From: Sphaerochaetaceae bacterium
GTDB lineage: Bacteria > Spirochaetota > Spirochaetia > Sphaerochaetales > Sphaerochaetaceae
Assembly (NCBI GenBank): GCA_028700425.1
Contig: JAQVSP010000006.1
Location: 1 to 34,814, forward strand
Direction: 5' to 3'
DNA length: 34,814 nt
The position numbers and the translations under genes are program-made. The notes beneath the pieces were generated by a model, which searched no databases, was not told the DNA's origin, and saw nothing but the letters and a program-made list of their open reading frames with translations. Of this stretch, positions 8,754 through 15,969 are shown one piece after another. Every line of letters begins with the position of its first letter. Position 1 is the stretch's first letter.

Positions 8754-9472
8754 ATCACCTTCGCTTCCCTAAGGGCCCTTTCAGCAAGGCTTGCCCAGTC
8801 GCCCGCCTTTATGTTTCGGTTAAGAGGGCTTGGATGCTCCATTCTGTAGGCAGGCAAGCCCGTCTCAAGCCTAATGAGCCTATTGTAGGCAAAGCTGCCC
8901 AGCCCAATGAGAACAGAGGGCTGAACCAGGGCTATCACCCTGCCTAGGCTCTGGTCGCATATTTCAAGCAGCCTGCTTCTGATTATACTCGGAATCTTGT
9001 CCAAGGGAATGTTTGTACCCTTCTGCTTGTCAAGAAAGCCAAGCGGACAGTAGTTGAAAAGCGCGAAGTCTCTTGCAAAGTCCTCGGCTACAGGGTAGAG
9101 GGTGCGAAAGTATGACCAGAAGCGAGTTCCGCTTACCTCCTGGCGCCTAAATCCTAGGCCCTCTATCCTGAACCCAGGAGGCTGGATGCCTGGCTCCCTT
9201 ATAGGAAGGTCAAGGCCAAGGTAGGACCTGACCATGTCGGTCGAGCCAAATGGGATGCCATCCTGGAGCATGCCATAGGGGCCGGGGTTCATTCCCAGCA
9301 GAATAGCCTTTGGCCTAAAGGCAATGAACCTTCGCAGGAAGGCAAGATGAAGATCCTTGGCATAATCAAGAGGGTTGAAGACAAGGGCAAAGGAAGAGCA
9401 ATCCAGGCTATTGACCCTGGCGCCTAGGTCCATGACCTCCTCCTCAAGCATGCTGATAAACCGATTATCCAT
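8750..9472 (-). CDS. SMUG1-type single-strand-selective uracil-DNA glycosylase
   Basis: Excises uracil (and probably 5-hydroxymethyluracil) from DNA to start base-excision repair. The active-site motif GMNPGPYGMLQDGIPFG (60-76) has the Asn of the SMUG1 motif GMNPGP, and the minor-groove loop HPSPLN begins at His213, as in SMUG1. FNPLDYA near residue 32 matches the family N-terminus. It is 240 aa, the expected size. The ATG at 9472 has no clear ribosome-binding site; an ATG at residue 14 (position 9433) follows GAGGAGGAGGTC and may be the real start, still before all motifs. It is the first gene of the run that continues with ispE. I use no symbol because bacterial members carry no settled one. 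Confidence 0.87.
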   Translation of the reverse strand: MDNRFISMLEEEVMDLGARVNSLDCSSFALVFNPLDYAKDLHLAFLRRFIAFRPKAILLGMNPGPYGMLQDGIPFGSTDMVRSYLGLDLPIREPGIQPPGFRIEGLGFRRQEVSGTRFWSYFRTLYPVAEDFARDFALFNYCPLGFLDKQKGTNIPLDKIPSIIRSRLLEICDQSLGRVIALVQPSVLIGLGSFAYNRLIRLETGLPAYRMEHPSPLNRNIKAGDWASLAERALREAKVI

Positions 9473-9672
9473 TGTGCAACCAGCTTAATTCTACTCTGGA
9501 ACTGACAAATTTGGGGAGTGTTTTTCCAAAGACAACAATAATTTCCTAAACATTTTGTTTTTTACGCAATTTTTACTATAAATGCTTCATTATTTCATGT
9601 TTTTTGGTTTGGATATTTACTTTTAGATAAACATATGCCATCATTGTTATGATTTACACGGAGGTAATTTCA
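9473..9672. promoter_or_regulatory. AT-rich divergent intergenic region
   Basis: About 200 bp between the glycosylase (minus) and the PLP-enzyme gene (plus), clearly more AT-rich than the flanks. On the plus strand a TATAAA (9577-9582) and a TATGAT (9645-9650) are possible -10 boxes without good -35 partners. GGAGG at 9660-9664 is the ribosome-binding site of the downstream gene. No stable hairpin was found. Confidence 0.4.
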
Positions 9673-11139
9673 ATGTTAATCAACCTAAAGATGCATAAGG
9701 ACGTAAGAGCTCGCAACGTCGAACGCTGCAAAGAGAAGAGCATAGTAATGCCGACATTTGCCCAGATGGCAAATCCGGCTCTCATCCCTGGCAATATAAA
9801 GGACAGCCTTAAGGATGTAGGACTTTGGGATGTAAATCCCCTGAACCTGTTCAGGATCAACTGGCATAATGAGCCCGTTGAGAAGGGCGGCACATTCGGA
9901 CCGGTGAACTACATTGAGATCCCAAGGCAGATCACAGGCACCAAGGCAAGGATCCTGGCCCTTGCAGGCAAGTGGTTCCCATGCGGAGTTCACAAGGTAG
10001 GAGCTACCTACGGCTGTCTCGCCCCAGCTCTTGTCACCGGAAACTTCGATGCACAGAACCAGCAGGCTGTATGGCCTTCAACGGGCAACTACTGCCGCGG
10101 CGGAGCCTACAACAGCGCACTGCTCAACTGCAAGTCAATCGCAATCCTCCCAGCTGAGATGAGCAAGGAGAGATTCGAATGGCTCAAGACAGTCGCTGGC
10201 GAGATCATTGCAACCCCAGGCTGCGAGTCAAACGTCAAGGAGATCTTCGACAAGTGCCACGAGCTCAACGAGACCCGTGGAGCCAACATTGTCATATTCA
10301 ACCAGTTCGAGCAATTCGAGAACTACCTCTGGCATTACAAGGTGACCGGATCGGCAATGCTTGAGGTTCTCAAGTCCCTCAATATAAAGCCGGAGAACGT
10401 AAGAGGATACGCCTCCTCCACAGGAAGCGGCGGAACGCTGGCTGCCGGAGACCATCTCAAGGATGTCTTCCCCAACATCAAGATTGCAGCCGGCGAGGCT
10501 CTTCAGTGCCCAACCCTTCTTCGCAATGGCTTTGGCGGCCACCGAATCGAGGGAATCGGAGACAAGCATGTTCCATGGATCCACAACGTCAAGAACACAG
10601 ACATGATCTGCGCCATCGACGACCAGGACTGCATGGATGTCTACCGCCTCTTCAATGAGCCCGATGGAAAGGCCTATCTCAAGAGCATAGGACTTACAGA
10701 CCAGCAGCTCAAGGACCTTGAGCTTTTCGGGATCAGCGGAATCGGCAACATGCTCTCCGCCATCAAGATGGCCAAGTACTATGAGATGGATGAGAACGAT
10801 GTGGTATTCACAATCCTTACAGACTCCACTGTCATGTACACAAGCCGCCTTGCAGAGCTTGATGCCAAGCAGGGCAAGTTCAGCCTCACTGAGGCAGCCA
10901 GGGTCCATAGCGGAGCCTTGCTCCACCAGAGCATCGCAAACGCCCTTGAGCTCGGCTACTATGACAGGCTTAGAATCCATAACCTCAAGTACTACACCTG
11001 GGTTGAGCAGCAGGGCAAGACCTATGCCGAGATCCAGGCTCAGTGGTATGACCGAGACTATTGGAAGCAGATTCCAGCCATGGCCGACAAGATCGACAAG
11101 CTGATCACTGCCTTCAATGCCGAAGTCAGCGGCAAATAG
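9673..11139 (+). CDS. PLP-dependent fold-type II enzyme, cysteine/threonine-synthase-like, substrate unassigned
   Basis: I set the start at the ATG at 9673, which has GGAGG 8 nt upstream; an in-frame ATG at 9649 precedes that site and cannot use it. The product is 488 aa. Fold-type II features are visible: Lys108 in CGVHKVGATYG as the probable Schiff-base lysine, STGNYCRGGAYN (136-147) as the Asn-containing substrate loop, and STGSGGTLAAGD (249-260) as the PLP phosphate-binding loop. It is longer than CysK (about 310 aa) and ThrC, with extra N- and C-terminal regions. The neighbour is a threonine synthase on the same strand. Related proteins are usually annotated only as PLP-dependent beta-subunit or lyase/thiolase-like; OrtB-type 2-amino-4-oxopentanoate thiolase is a possibility, but no OrtA partner gene is present. 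Confidence 0.75.
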   Translation: MLINLKMHKDVRARNVERCKEKSIVMPTFAQMANPALIPGNIKDSLKDVGLWDVNPLNLFRINWHNEPVEKGGTFGPVNYIEIPRQITGTKARILALAGKWFPCGVHKVGATYGCLAPALVTGNFDAQNQQAVWPSTGNYCRGGAYNSALLNCKSIAILPAEMSKERFEWLKTVAGEIIATPGCESNVKEIFDKCHELNETRGANIVIFNQFEQFENYLWHYKVTGSAMLEVLKSLNIKPENVRGYASSTGSGGTLAAGDHLKDVFPNIKIAAGEALQCPTLLRNGFGGHRIEGIGDKHVPWIHNVKNTDMICAIDDQDCMDVYRLFNEPDGKAYLKSIGLTDQQLKDLELFGISGIGNMLSAIKMAKYYEMDENDVVFTILTDSTVMYTSRLAELDAKQGKFSLTEAARVHSGALLHQSIANALELGYYDRLRIHNLKYYTWVEQQGKTYAEIQAQWYDRDYWKQIPAMADKIDKLITAFNAEVSGK

Positions 11140-11154
11140 CCGACAAGAGTCAGG

Positions 11155-11185
11155 AGCGAGGGCCGTTGGTCCTCGCTTTTCTTTT
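11155..11185 (+). terminator. Intrinsic terminator between the two PLP-enzyme genes
   Basis: AGCGAGG and CCTCGCT form a perfect 7-bp stem (11155-11177), extendable by CC/GG inside the loop, followed by TTTCTTTT. It lies 16 bp after the upstream stop and just before the next gene's AGGAG, so it probably reduces rather than fully stops read-through into the threonine synthase gene. Confidence 0.8.
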
Positions 11186-11202
11186 ATGATAAAGGAGCTA
11201 TT

Positions 11203-12429
11203 ATGAAATTCTCATACGTATGCAATGACTGCGGCAGGGAGTATAGGACTGATGATATCATGTACCAGTGCCCTCACTGTTCAAAGGAGAATGATGGAAC
11301 GCACTTTCCAAAGGGCAACCTGAGAGTCATCTATGACAAGCAGGATCTGGAGAGGCTGAAGGAGAAGGAGCATGTCACATGCTACGACTTCTTCCCCTAC
11401 GAGATACCAAACCATGATGCCTATCCTGTAGGAAACACTCCGCTGGCCAGGCCAGTCAGGCTCAATAGGGAAAGCGGCTTGAAGAACACATACTGCAAGC
11501 TTGACAGCGCCCTGCCCTCTGGGTCCTTCAAGGACCGAGCAAGCCAGCTGATAGTGGGACAGGCGCTTGCTCATGGCCAGACCCGCATAGCACTGGCCTC
11601 AACAGGCAACGCCGGAGCGGCCATGTCATGTGCAGGAGCTGCCTACGGCCTGGAGATTGTTCTCTTCGTGCCGAAGACCGCCCCAATCAACAAGCTCATG
11701 CAGAGCGTGCTCTACAATGCAACTGTAGTGCCAGTCGACGGCACCTATGATGATGCTTTTGAAAGGTCGATTGAGTATACGGAGGCCTTTGGAGGAATCA
11801 ACCGCAACACTGCCTACAATCCAATGACCATAGAGGGGAAGAAGAGCGTTTCCATCGAGCTATTCGAGCAGCTTGGACGCAAGGCCCCTGATGCTGTCTA
11901 TGTAGCAGTGGGCGATGGATGCATATACGCAGGAGTCTGCAAGGGCTTCTACGACCTGCTGCAGGCTGGCTTGATAAGCAAGATGCCCAAGGTCATATGC
12001 GCCCAGAGCACAGGGTCCAATGCTATAAGCCAGGCCTTCCTCACATCACGCAAGGTGCCTATGGAGAACCCGACTACCAGAGCCGATTCCATCAGCGTAG
12101 GCCTTCCTGCCAACGGAAGCATGGCTGTTGACTACATTCGCGAGACAGAGGCCTGGGCAACAGAGGTCACCGACCAGGAGATTCTTGATGCACAGCTTCA
12201 GCTTACCTCAAAGGCTGGAATCTTTGTTGAGCCTGCTGCTGCATGTGCCTGGGCTGCCTACGCAAAGGACCTGGACAAGATCAAGAAAGAGCTTGGCGAG
12301 GATGCATGTGTGGTCGTTCTTCTAACCGGCACGGGCTTCAAGGACATGGCCGCCTTCGATGGGCGTGTCAGCATTCCCCCTGCAATTGAGAACAGCAAGG
12401 CCGCTGTGCTCAGGCGCTTTGGGCGATGA
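11203..12429 (+). CDS. thrC: Threonine synthase with N-terminal zinc ribbon
   Basis: PLP enzyme converting O-phosphohomoserine to threonine. Residues 7-26 carry two CxxC knuckles (C7, C10, C23, C26), a zinc ribbon seen in many archaeal and bacterial threonine synthases. Lys110 in SGSFKDRAS is the PLP lysine; STGNAGAAMSCAGAAYG is the substrate loop, VAVGDGCIYAG the phosphate-binding loop, and LLTGTGFKD the C-terminal motif typical of ThrC. It is 408 aa, a normal length. The ATG has AGGAG about 7 nt upstream. No homoserine kinase or dehydrogenase gene is adjacent. A threonine-synthase-like enzyme of other specificity cannot be excluded, given the unassigned PLP enzyme upstream. Confidence 0.8.
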   Translation: MKFSYVCNDCGREYRTDDIMYQCPHCSKENDGTHFPKGNLRVIYDKQDLERLKEKEHVTCYDFFPYEIPNHDAYPVGNTPLARPVRLNRESGLKNTYCKLDSALPSGSFKDRASQLIVGQALAHGQTRIALASTGNAGAAMSCAGAAYGLEIVLFVPKTAPINKLMQSVLYNATVVPVDGTYDDAFERSIEYTEAFGGINRNTAYNPMTIEGKKSVSIELFEQLGRKAPDAVYVAVGDGCIYAGVCKGFYDLLQAGLISKMPKVICAQSTGSNAISQAFLTSRKVPMENPTTRADSISVGLPANGSMAVDYIRETEAWATEVTDQEILDAQLQLTSKAGIFVEPAAACAWAAYAKDLDKIKKELGEDACVVVLLTGTGFKDMAAFDGRVSIPPAIENSKAAVLRRFGR

Positions 12430-12478
12430 CTATGGACTTGCTAGGCGTTTTGGAGTAATTTAGGGCTTGGAGTATTAT

Positions 12479-12934
12479 ATGACAGAGGTGCTAATAGGAT
12501 TAGGTATCGGGCTTGCAGTCGCTCTTGTAGTGTTTATTGCAATGTATGCAAGCAACAAGCGTGATAAGGAGATAAGCAGGACTGAAAGCGAGAAGCTTCG
12601 CAAGATGCTTTCAGACCGCATGGACCTAGAAAGCTCTGGATTGTCGAAGCTGAAGGAGGAGAACGAGACCCTCAGGAAGGAGAATGAGAACCTTCGAATT
12701 ACAGTCTCGACTCTCAGCCAGAAGCCAGGCAGAAAGGAAGTCGAGCGACTCCAGGTCTACCAGCAGGCCATCGACAGGCTTGTTGTCGTCAGCCCAGGCT
12801 TTGGAGCTGCATGGCAGAGCGCACTGGCAGAGGCTGAATCAAATCACAAGCTGATCTACAATGGAACCATTGGGTTCGTCAAGCGCCTGATACCAGGCAG
12901 GGTGGACACAAAGGCCATTGAGGAGCAGAAGTGA
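12479..12934 (+). CDS. Membrane-anchored coiled-coil protein, function unknown
   Basis: A 151-aa protein (start MTEVLIGLGIG) with one N-terminal transmembrane helix of about 20 residues (LIGLGIGLAVALVVFIAMYA) and then a highly charged heptad-like region (EKLRKMLSDRM to about residue 90, including KLKEENETLRKEN) predicted to form a coiled coil. A short globular tail ends in KRLIPGRVDTKAIEEQK. The ATG at 12479 has GGAG 6 nt upstream; a TTG at 12467 is an alternative. The topology resembles small envelope spacer or RmuC/YhcB-like proteins, but I do not recognise a family. It follows thrC by 49 bp and is closed by a strong terminator. Confidence 0.7.
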   Translation: MTEVLIGLGIGLAVALVVFIAMYASNKRDKEISRTESEKLRKMLSDRMDLESSGLSKLKEENETLRKENENLRITVSTLSQKPGRKEVERLQVYQQAIDRLVVVSPGFGAAWQSALAEAESNHKLIYNGTIGFVKRLIPGRVDTKAIEEQK

Positions 12935-12952
12935 ACTGACCGCTTATAAAGC

Positions 12953-12981
12953 AAAGAGGAAGCGTCGCTTCCTCTTTTTTT
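12953..12981 (+). terminator. Strong intrinsic terminator
   Basis: AAAGAGGAAGC and GCTTCCTCTTT form a perfect 11-bp stem with a 3-nt loop, running into an eight-T tract. It ends the plus-strand PLP enzyme-thrC-coiled-coil unit. It has A-rich 5' flanks and sits before the convergent flavodiiron gene, so it may also work in the reverse direction. Confidence 0.92.
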
Positions 12982-13003
12982 ATGCTTTGCCTGAGTTCTT
13001 CTT

Positions 13004-14200
13004 TTAGGGCAAAACGCTTTGGGCAAGGCTGTCAGCCATTGCCTCAAGCTCCTCCATCTGGCATTCCTTGAGACTTGACCTTATGCTAAGCATAGGACAG
13101 ACGTAGGTCATGGACTTCATGCTGTCAAGGATCTCCTTCATGCATCTGCCGCTAGAGGGAGCCCATGAGCCATTCTCGATGAGCGCTATTGTCTTGTTCT
13201 GAAGGTTATGAGCCTTGAGATCAAGAAGAAGGGTCTCCATGCTTGTGAAAAGCCCCGCATTGTATGAGGACGATGCAAATGCAATTGCCTTGAAGGAGAA
13301 GCACTTGGAAAGGAGCACCGACAGGTCGGTCTTGGATGAGTCATAGATCTCTATGCCCTTGACATTGCGCTTGGCCAGCAGAGCCGCAAGAGCAAGGGCG
13401 GCCTGCTCGGTGTTTCCATAGATCGATCCATAGACTATCAGGACAGAGTCCTTCTCGCTCTGATAGCTGGACCAGATGCTGTACTTTTCCACATAGCTTG
13501 CTATGTTCTCTCTCCAGATGGGTCCATGAAGGGGGCAAAGCATCCTTATGTCCAGGCCCGAGGCCTTCTTTAGAAGGCTCTGGACCTGCACGCCATACTT
13601 GCCGACTATATTGAAGTAGTATCTTCTGGCTTCATCCATGTCAAAGTCAGACTCATCGGCAAACAGGTTGCCGCTGCTGGCTCCGAAGGTGCCGAATGCA
13701 TCTGCGCTGAAAAGCGTGCCTGTGCATTTATCATAGGTGACCATGACCTCTGGCCAATGGACCATTGGAGCTGCGATAAAGCAGAGCTCATGTCTGGCGG
13801 TCTTAAGAACGTCGCCTTCCTTGATGGCTCGCACATTAGCAAGCTTGATGTCATTGAAGGCGACCAGCATGTCCAGGGCTCTCTGGCTGGCAACTACACA
13901 GGCATTGGGATAGAGCTCAAGCACCTGCTTTGCAGTGGCGCTGTGGTCTGGCTCCATATGCTGTATGACAATGTAGTCCAGGCTCCTAGTTCCAAGCACT
14001 CTTTTTAGGCTTTCAAGAAAAGCCTTGCTCACGGACTTGTCGACAGCGTCCATGAGAACCGTTGCATCAGTGTCGCAGATCAGGTAGGAGTTGTATGACA
14101 TTCCATCTGGAACTGGATAGGCATTCTCAAACCTTTCAAGGCGCCTGTCGCTAGAGCCTACATAGTACAGGTCTTCTGCAATATTAATATCAGTGAACAT
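13004..14200 (-). CDS. Flavodiiron protein (oxygen/nitric-oxide reductase, FprA type)
   Basis: Cytoplasmic enzyme that reduces O2 to water and/or NO to N2O, protecting anaerobes. The N-terminal metallo-beta-lactamase-like domain carries the full diiron ligand set: His81, Glu83, Asp85 and His86 (HMEPDH), His148 (APMVHWPE), Asp167 (SADAFG) and His225 (CPLHGP). The flavodoxin domain begins at about residue 252 with the FMN phosphate loop VYGSIYGNTEQAA. It is 398 aa, the two-domain class A form without a fused rubredoxin. The ATG has GGAGG 5 nt upstream. No rubredoxin or NADH-rubredoxin oxidoreductase gene is adjacent, so the electron donor is encoded elsewhere. Confidence 0.93.
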   Translation of the reverse strand: MFTDINIAEDLYYVGSSDRRLERFENAYPVPDGMSYNSYLICDTDATVLMDAVDKSVSKAFLESLKRVLGTRSLDYIVIQHMEPDHSATAKQVLELYPNACVVASQRALDMLVAFNDIKLANVRAIKEGDVLKTARHELCFIAAPMVHWPEVMVTYDKCTGTLFSADAFGTFGASSGNLFADESDFDMDEARRYYFNIVGKYGVQVQSLLKKASGLDIRMLCPLHGPIWRENIASYVEKYSIWSSYQSEKDSVLIVYGSIYGNTEQAALALAALLAKRNVKGIEIYDSSKTDLSVLLSKCFSFKAIAFASSSYNAGLFTSMETLLLDLKAHNLQNKTIALIENGSWAPSSGRCMKEILDSMKSMTYVCPMLSIRSSLKECQMEELEAMADSLAQSVLP

Positions 14201-14244
14201 AAAGCCTCCGAATCAAATATATCCGAACTTTATGGAAAAGAGAA

Positions 14245-14274
14245 CAGCTTCCAGGCTTCAAAGCACGGAAGCTG
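14245..14274. promoter_or_regulatory. Perfect 8-bp inverted repeat upstream of the flavodiiron gene
   Basis: CAGCTTCC and GGAAGCTG flank a 14-nt loop. Read on the minus strand it is followed by TTCTCTTTT, so it may end transcripts coming from the mscL-hydrolase side before they reach the flavodiiron gene, whose possible -10 TATATT lies at 14216-14221. Terminator or operator cannot be told apart from sequence. Confidence 0.4.
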
Positions 14275-14286
14275 ACTTTTACTTTC

Positions 14287-14316
14287 TTGACTATCGGCCG
14301 ATATGAAGAGTAGTAT
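14287..14316 (+). promoter_or_regulatory. tRNA-Leu promoter with internal 12-bp palindrome
   Basis: -35 TTGACT (14287-14292) and -10 TAGTAT (14311-14316) are spaced 18 bp, placing the start of transcription about 3 nt before the mature tRNA-Leu 5' end. The spacer contains the perfect palindrome TATCGGCCGATA (14292-14303). Confidence 0.65.
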
Positions 14317-14324
14317 TGCCATGC

Positions 14325-14409
14325 GTCGGCGTGGTGGAATAGGTAGACACAAGGGACTTAAAATCCCTCGACCTAAACAGTCGTACGGGTTCAATTCCCG
14401 TCGCCGGCA
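14325..14409 (+). tRNA. tRNA-Leu (anticodon TAA)
   Basis: An 85-nt class II tRNA. The acceptor GTCGGCG pairs with CGCCGGC (one T-G wobble). The D-arm contains GTGGAATAGGTAGACAC; the anticodon stem AGGGA/TCCCT holds loop CTTAAAA with anticodon TAA. A long variable arm follows, then the T-arm ACGGG, TTCAATT, CCCGT; the discriminator is A. CCA is not encoded. It has its own promoter and terminator. Confidence 0.95.
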
Positions 14410-14420
14410 ACGTGCAGAAC

Positions 14421-14447
14421 AGGCCTCATGGAGGCCTTTCTTCATTT
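14421..14447 (+). terminator. Intrinsic terminator of tRNA-Leu
   Basis: AGGCCTC and GAGGCCT form a 7-bp stem with a 3-nt loop (14421-14437), followed by the T-rich TTCTTCATTTTT. It lies 11 bp after the tRNA and runs slightly into the 3' end of the convergent hydrolase gene. Confidence 0.8.
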
Positions 14448-15341
14448 TTCAATGCGCTGCAAGAAGCCTTTAAGCGCCTCTGCATAGCGCTTTGGGTCGC
14501 TCATAAGGCTCTGGGCATGCTCGGCTTCCGGAAAGATCTCAATCTGCCTGTAGCCGAGGGTCTTGGCATCATAGAGATCATAGGCGTTCTGGCAAAGAAC
14601 ATAGCTGTCTGCTTCTCCGTGAATGAAAAGCATTGGCTTTTCATAGAAGCGAACGCTGTCTATGGCATTGCTTGTCTTCCAGCGAAAGCCATAGCGCAGC
14701 TTCACATAGGCATAGCCAAAAAGCAGGATGAAAGATGGAAACTGAGCAGTATGATGAATCTGGTAGCTCATGAGCTCAAGAAGGTCAGCAAACCCACAGT
14801 CCTCGATGCAGAAATCAGGGGTGCAGTACTTCAGGCTCACCATGCTTGATGCAGCTCCAAGACTCTCGCCAAGAAGGCCGATTATGGCCTTCTCCCCTCT
14901 CTTGGCCCTGAACCACTCATACAGGCTTGCTATGTCCTTGGCTTCAAGGTAGCCCATCGAGCACTCACAGCGCTTGTTGGCTCCATGATGCCTGAGGTCA
15001 TAAATATAGCAGTCATAGCCATATTCATGCAGGATGCCTGCGTACTTGATTCCGCCCAGCCTGTTGTATGTGTGGCCATGGGTTATGATGACAAGCTTGT
15101 TGCTTGGCTGAGAGGCCGGGAGGTATGTTCCATGAAGCACATAGCCATCCCAGCTTGCCAGGTCAAGCTCCTGCTTCTCCATAGCATCATAGGCATCCCA
15201 GTAACCGTTTCTTTTCTCTTGATCAACAATGAACGCACTATCTTTCAGATGCGGATGTATAGCCATTTCCGCCGCAGTGGCTCCCATGGCAAAGCAGATG
15301 GCTATTACAGCTAGAAAGACGGCTGCCGCGGCCCAAAGCAT
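14442..15341 (-). CDS. Membrane-anchored alpha/beta hydrolase
   Basis: A 299-aa serine hydrolase with an N-terminal membrane segment (residues 1-23) and therefore a probably extracytoplasmic, membrane-tethered catalytic domain. The oxyanion motif is THGH (87-90); the nucleophile elbow is LLGESLGAA with Ser160; acid Asp245 (FIHGEADSYV); base His275 (EAEHAQ). The pattern resembles the YqkD/Bem46-like group of hydrolases with an N-terminal anchor; the substrate is unknown. The ATG sits immediately downstream of the mscL stop, so the two are probably co-transcribed. Its 3' end abuts the tRNA-Leu terminator on the opposite strand. Confidence 0.8.
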   Translation of the reverse strand: MLWAAAAVFLAVIAICFAMGATAAEMAIHPHLKDSAFIVDQEKRNGYWDAYDAMEKQELDLASWDGYVLHGTYLPASQPSNKLVIITHGHTYNRLGGIKYAGILHEYGYDCYIYDLRHHGANKRCECSMGYLEAKDIASLYEWFRAKRGEKAIIGLLGESLGAASSMVSLKYCTPDFCIEDCGFADLLELMSYQIHHTAQFPSFILLFGYAYVKLRYGFRWKTSNAIDSVRFYEKPMLFIHGEADSYVLCQNAYDLYDAKTLGYRQIEIFPEAEHAQSLMSDPKRYAEALKGFLQRIEK

Positions 15342-15342
15342 C

Positions 15343-15795
15343 TCAGTGCTTTTTCAGAAGGTCGCGGATCTCGGTCAGCAAGGCTATGTCTGGAGGAGTG
15401 ACTGGCTTAGGAGGCTCAACTGGAGCCTTTGCGGCTTCCTGCTTGGCCTTGGCTGCCTCATCGAGGGCCTTGATCTTGTTGAAGCCCTTTATGACAAGGA
15501 ACAGCACCAAGGCAGTAAGAATGAACTGGACAATCTTCTGGATAAGCATGCCATAGCGAATGGCAACCTCTCCAGTTGTCGCTGTTGCTGCGCTTAGCAC
15601 GACCTTGAGATCTGAGAAGTCCACCTTTCCTACGATCAAGCCGATGACTGGATTGAGTATATCACCGACGAAGGACTGGACTATTGCCGTGAATGCTCCG
15701 CCAATGACGATGCCGACTGCCATGTCTATGACACTGCCGCGCATGATGAAAGCCTTGAATTCAGTCAAGAACGCACTTTTCTTGCCTTTTGCCAT
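15343..15795 (-). CDS. mscL: Large-conductance mechanosensitive channel MscL
   Basis: Pentameric channel that releases solutes on hypo-osmotic shock. I choose the ATG at 15795 (MAKGKKSAFLTEFK), which has AGGAGG 7 nt upstream, over an in-frame ATG at 15828 that lacks a ribosome-binding site. The product is 150 aa. The MscL signature FIMRGSVIDMAVGIVIGGAF forms the pore helix TM1; the periplasmic loop follows, then TM2 (IVQFILTALVLFLVIKGFNKI). The C-terminal helix ends in TEIRDLLKKH, as in the family, preceded by a Pro/Ala-rich linker. It is co-directional with and adjacent to the membrane-anchored hydrolase. Confidence 0.96.
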   Translation of the reverse strand: MAKGKKSAFLTEFKAFIMRGSVIDMAVGIVIGGAFTAIVQSFVGDILNPVIGLIVGKVDFSDLKVVLSAATATTGEVAIRYGMLIQKIVQFILTALVLFLVIKGFNKIKALDEAAKAKQEAAKAPVEPPKPVTPPDIALLTEIRDLLKKH

Positions 15796-15969
15796 AAGAT
15801 TCCTCCTGAAACAGAAATATACCTGCATTTTAGTTCATCCCAATTCAAAAGGCTAGATGACATCCCCCTTCCTGGACGATGTTTACTGCATGCCTGGCTG
15901 AGGTCGCCACAAAAAAAATAAGATAAGACCCACTACTCAAGATACAGCCTTTTTTGATAGAGTTAAGCC

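Noticed and set aside
10228-10980. 250-codon open frame antisense to the PLP enzyme
   Set aside because: Composition is dominated by Val, Leu and Asp from reversed codons; the opposite strand has a full set of fold-type II motifs.
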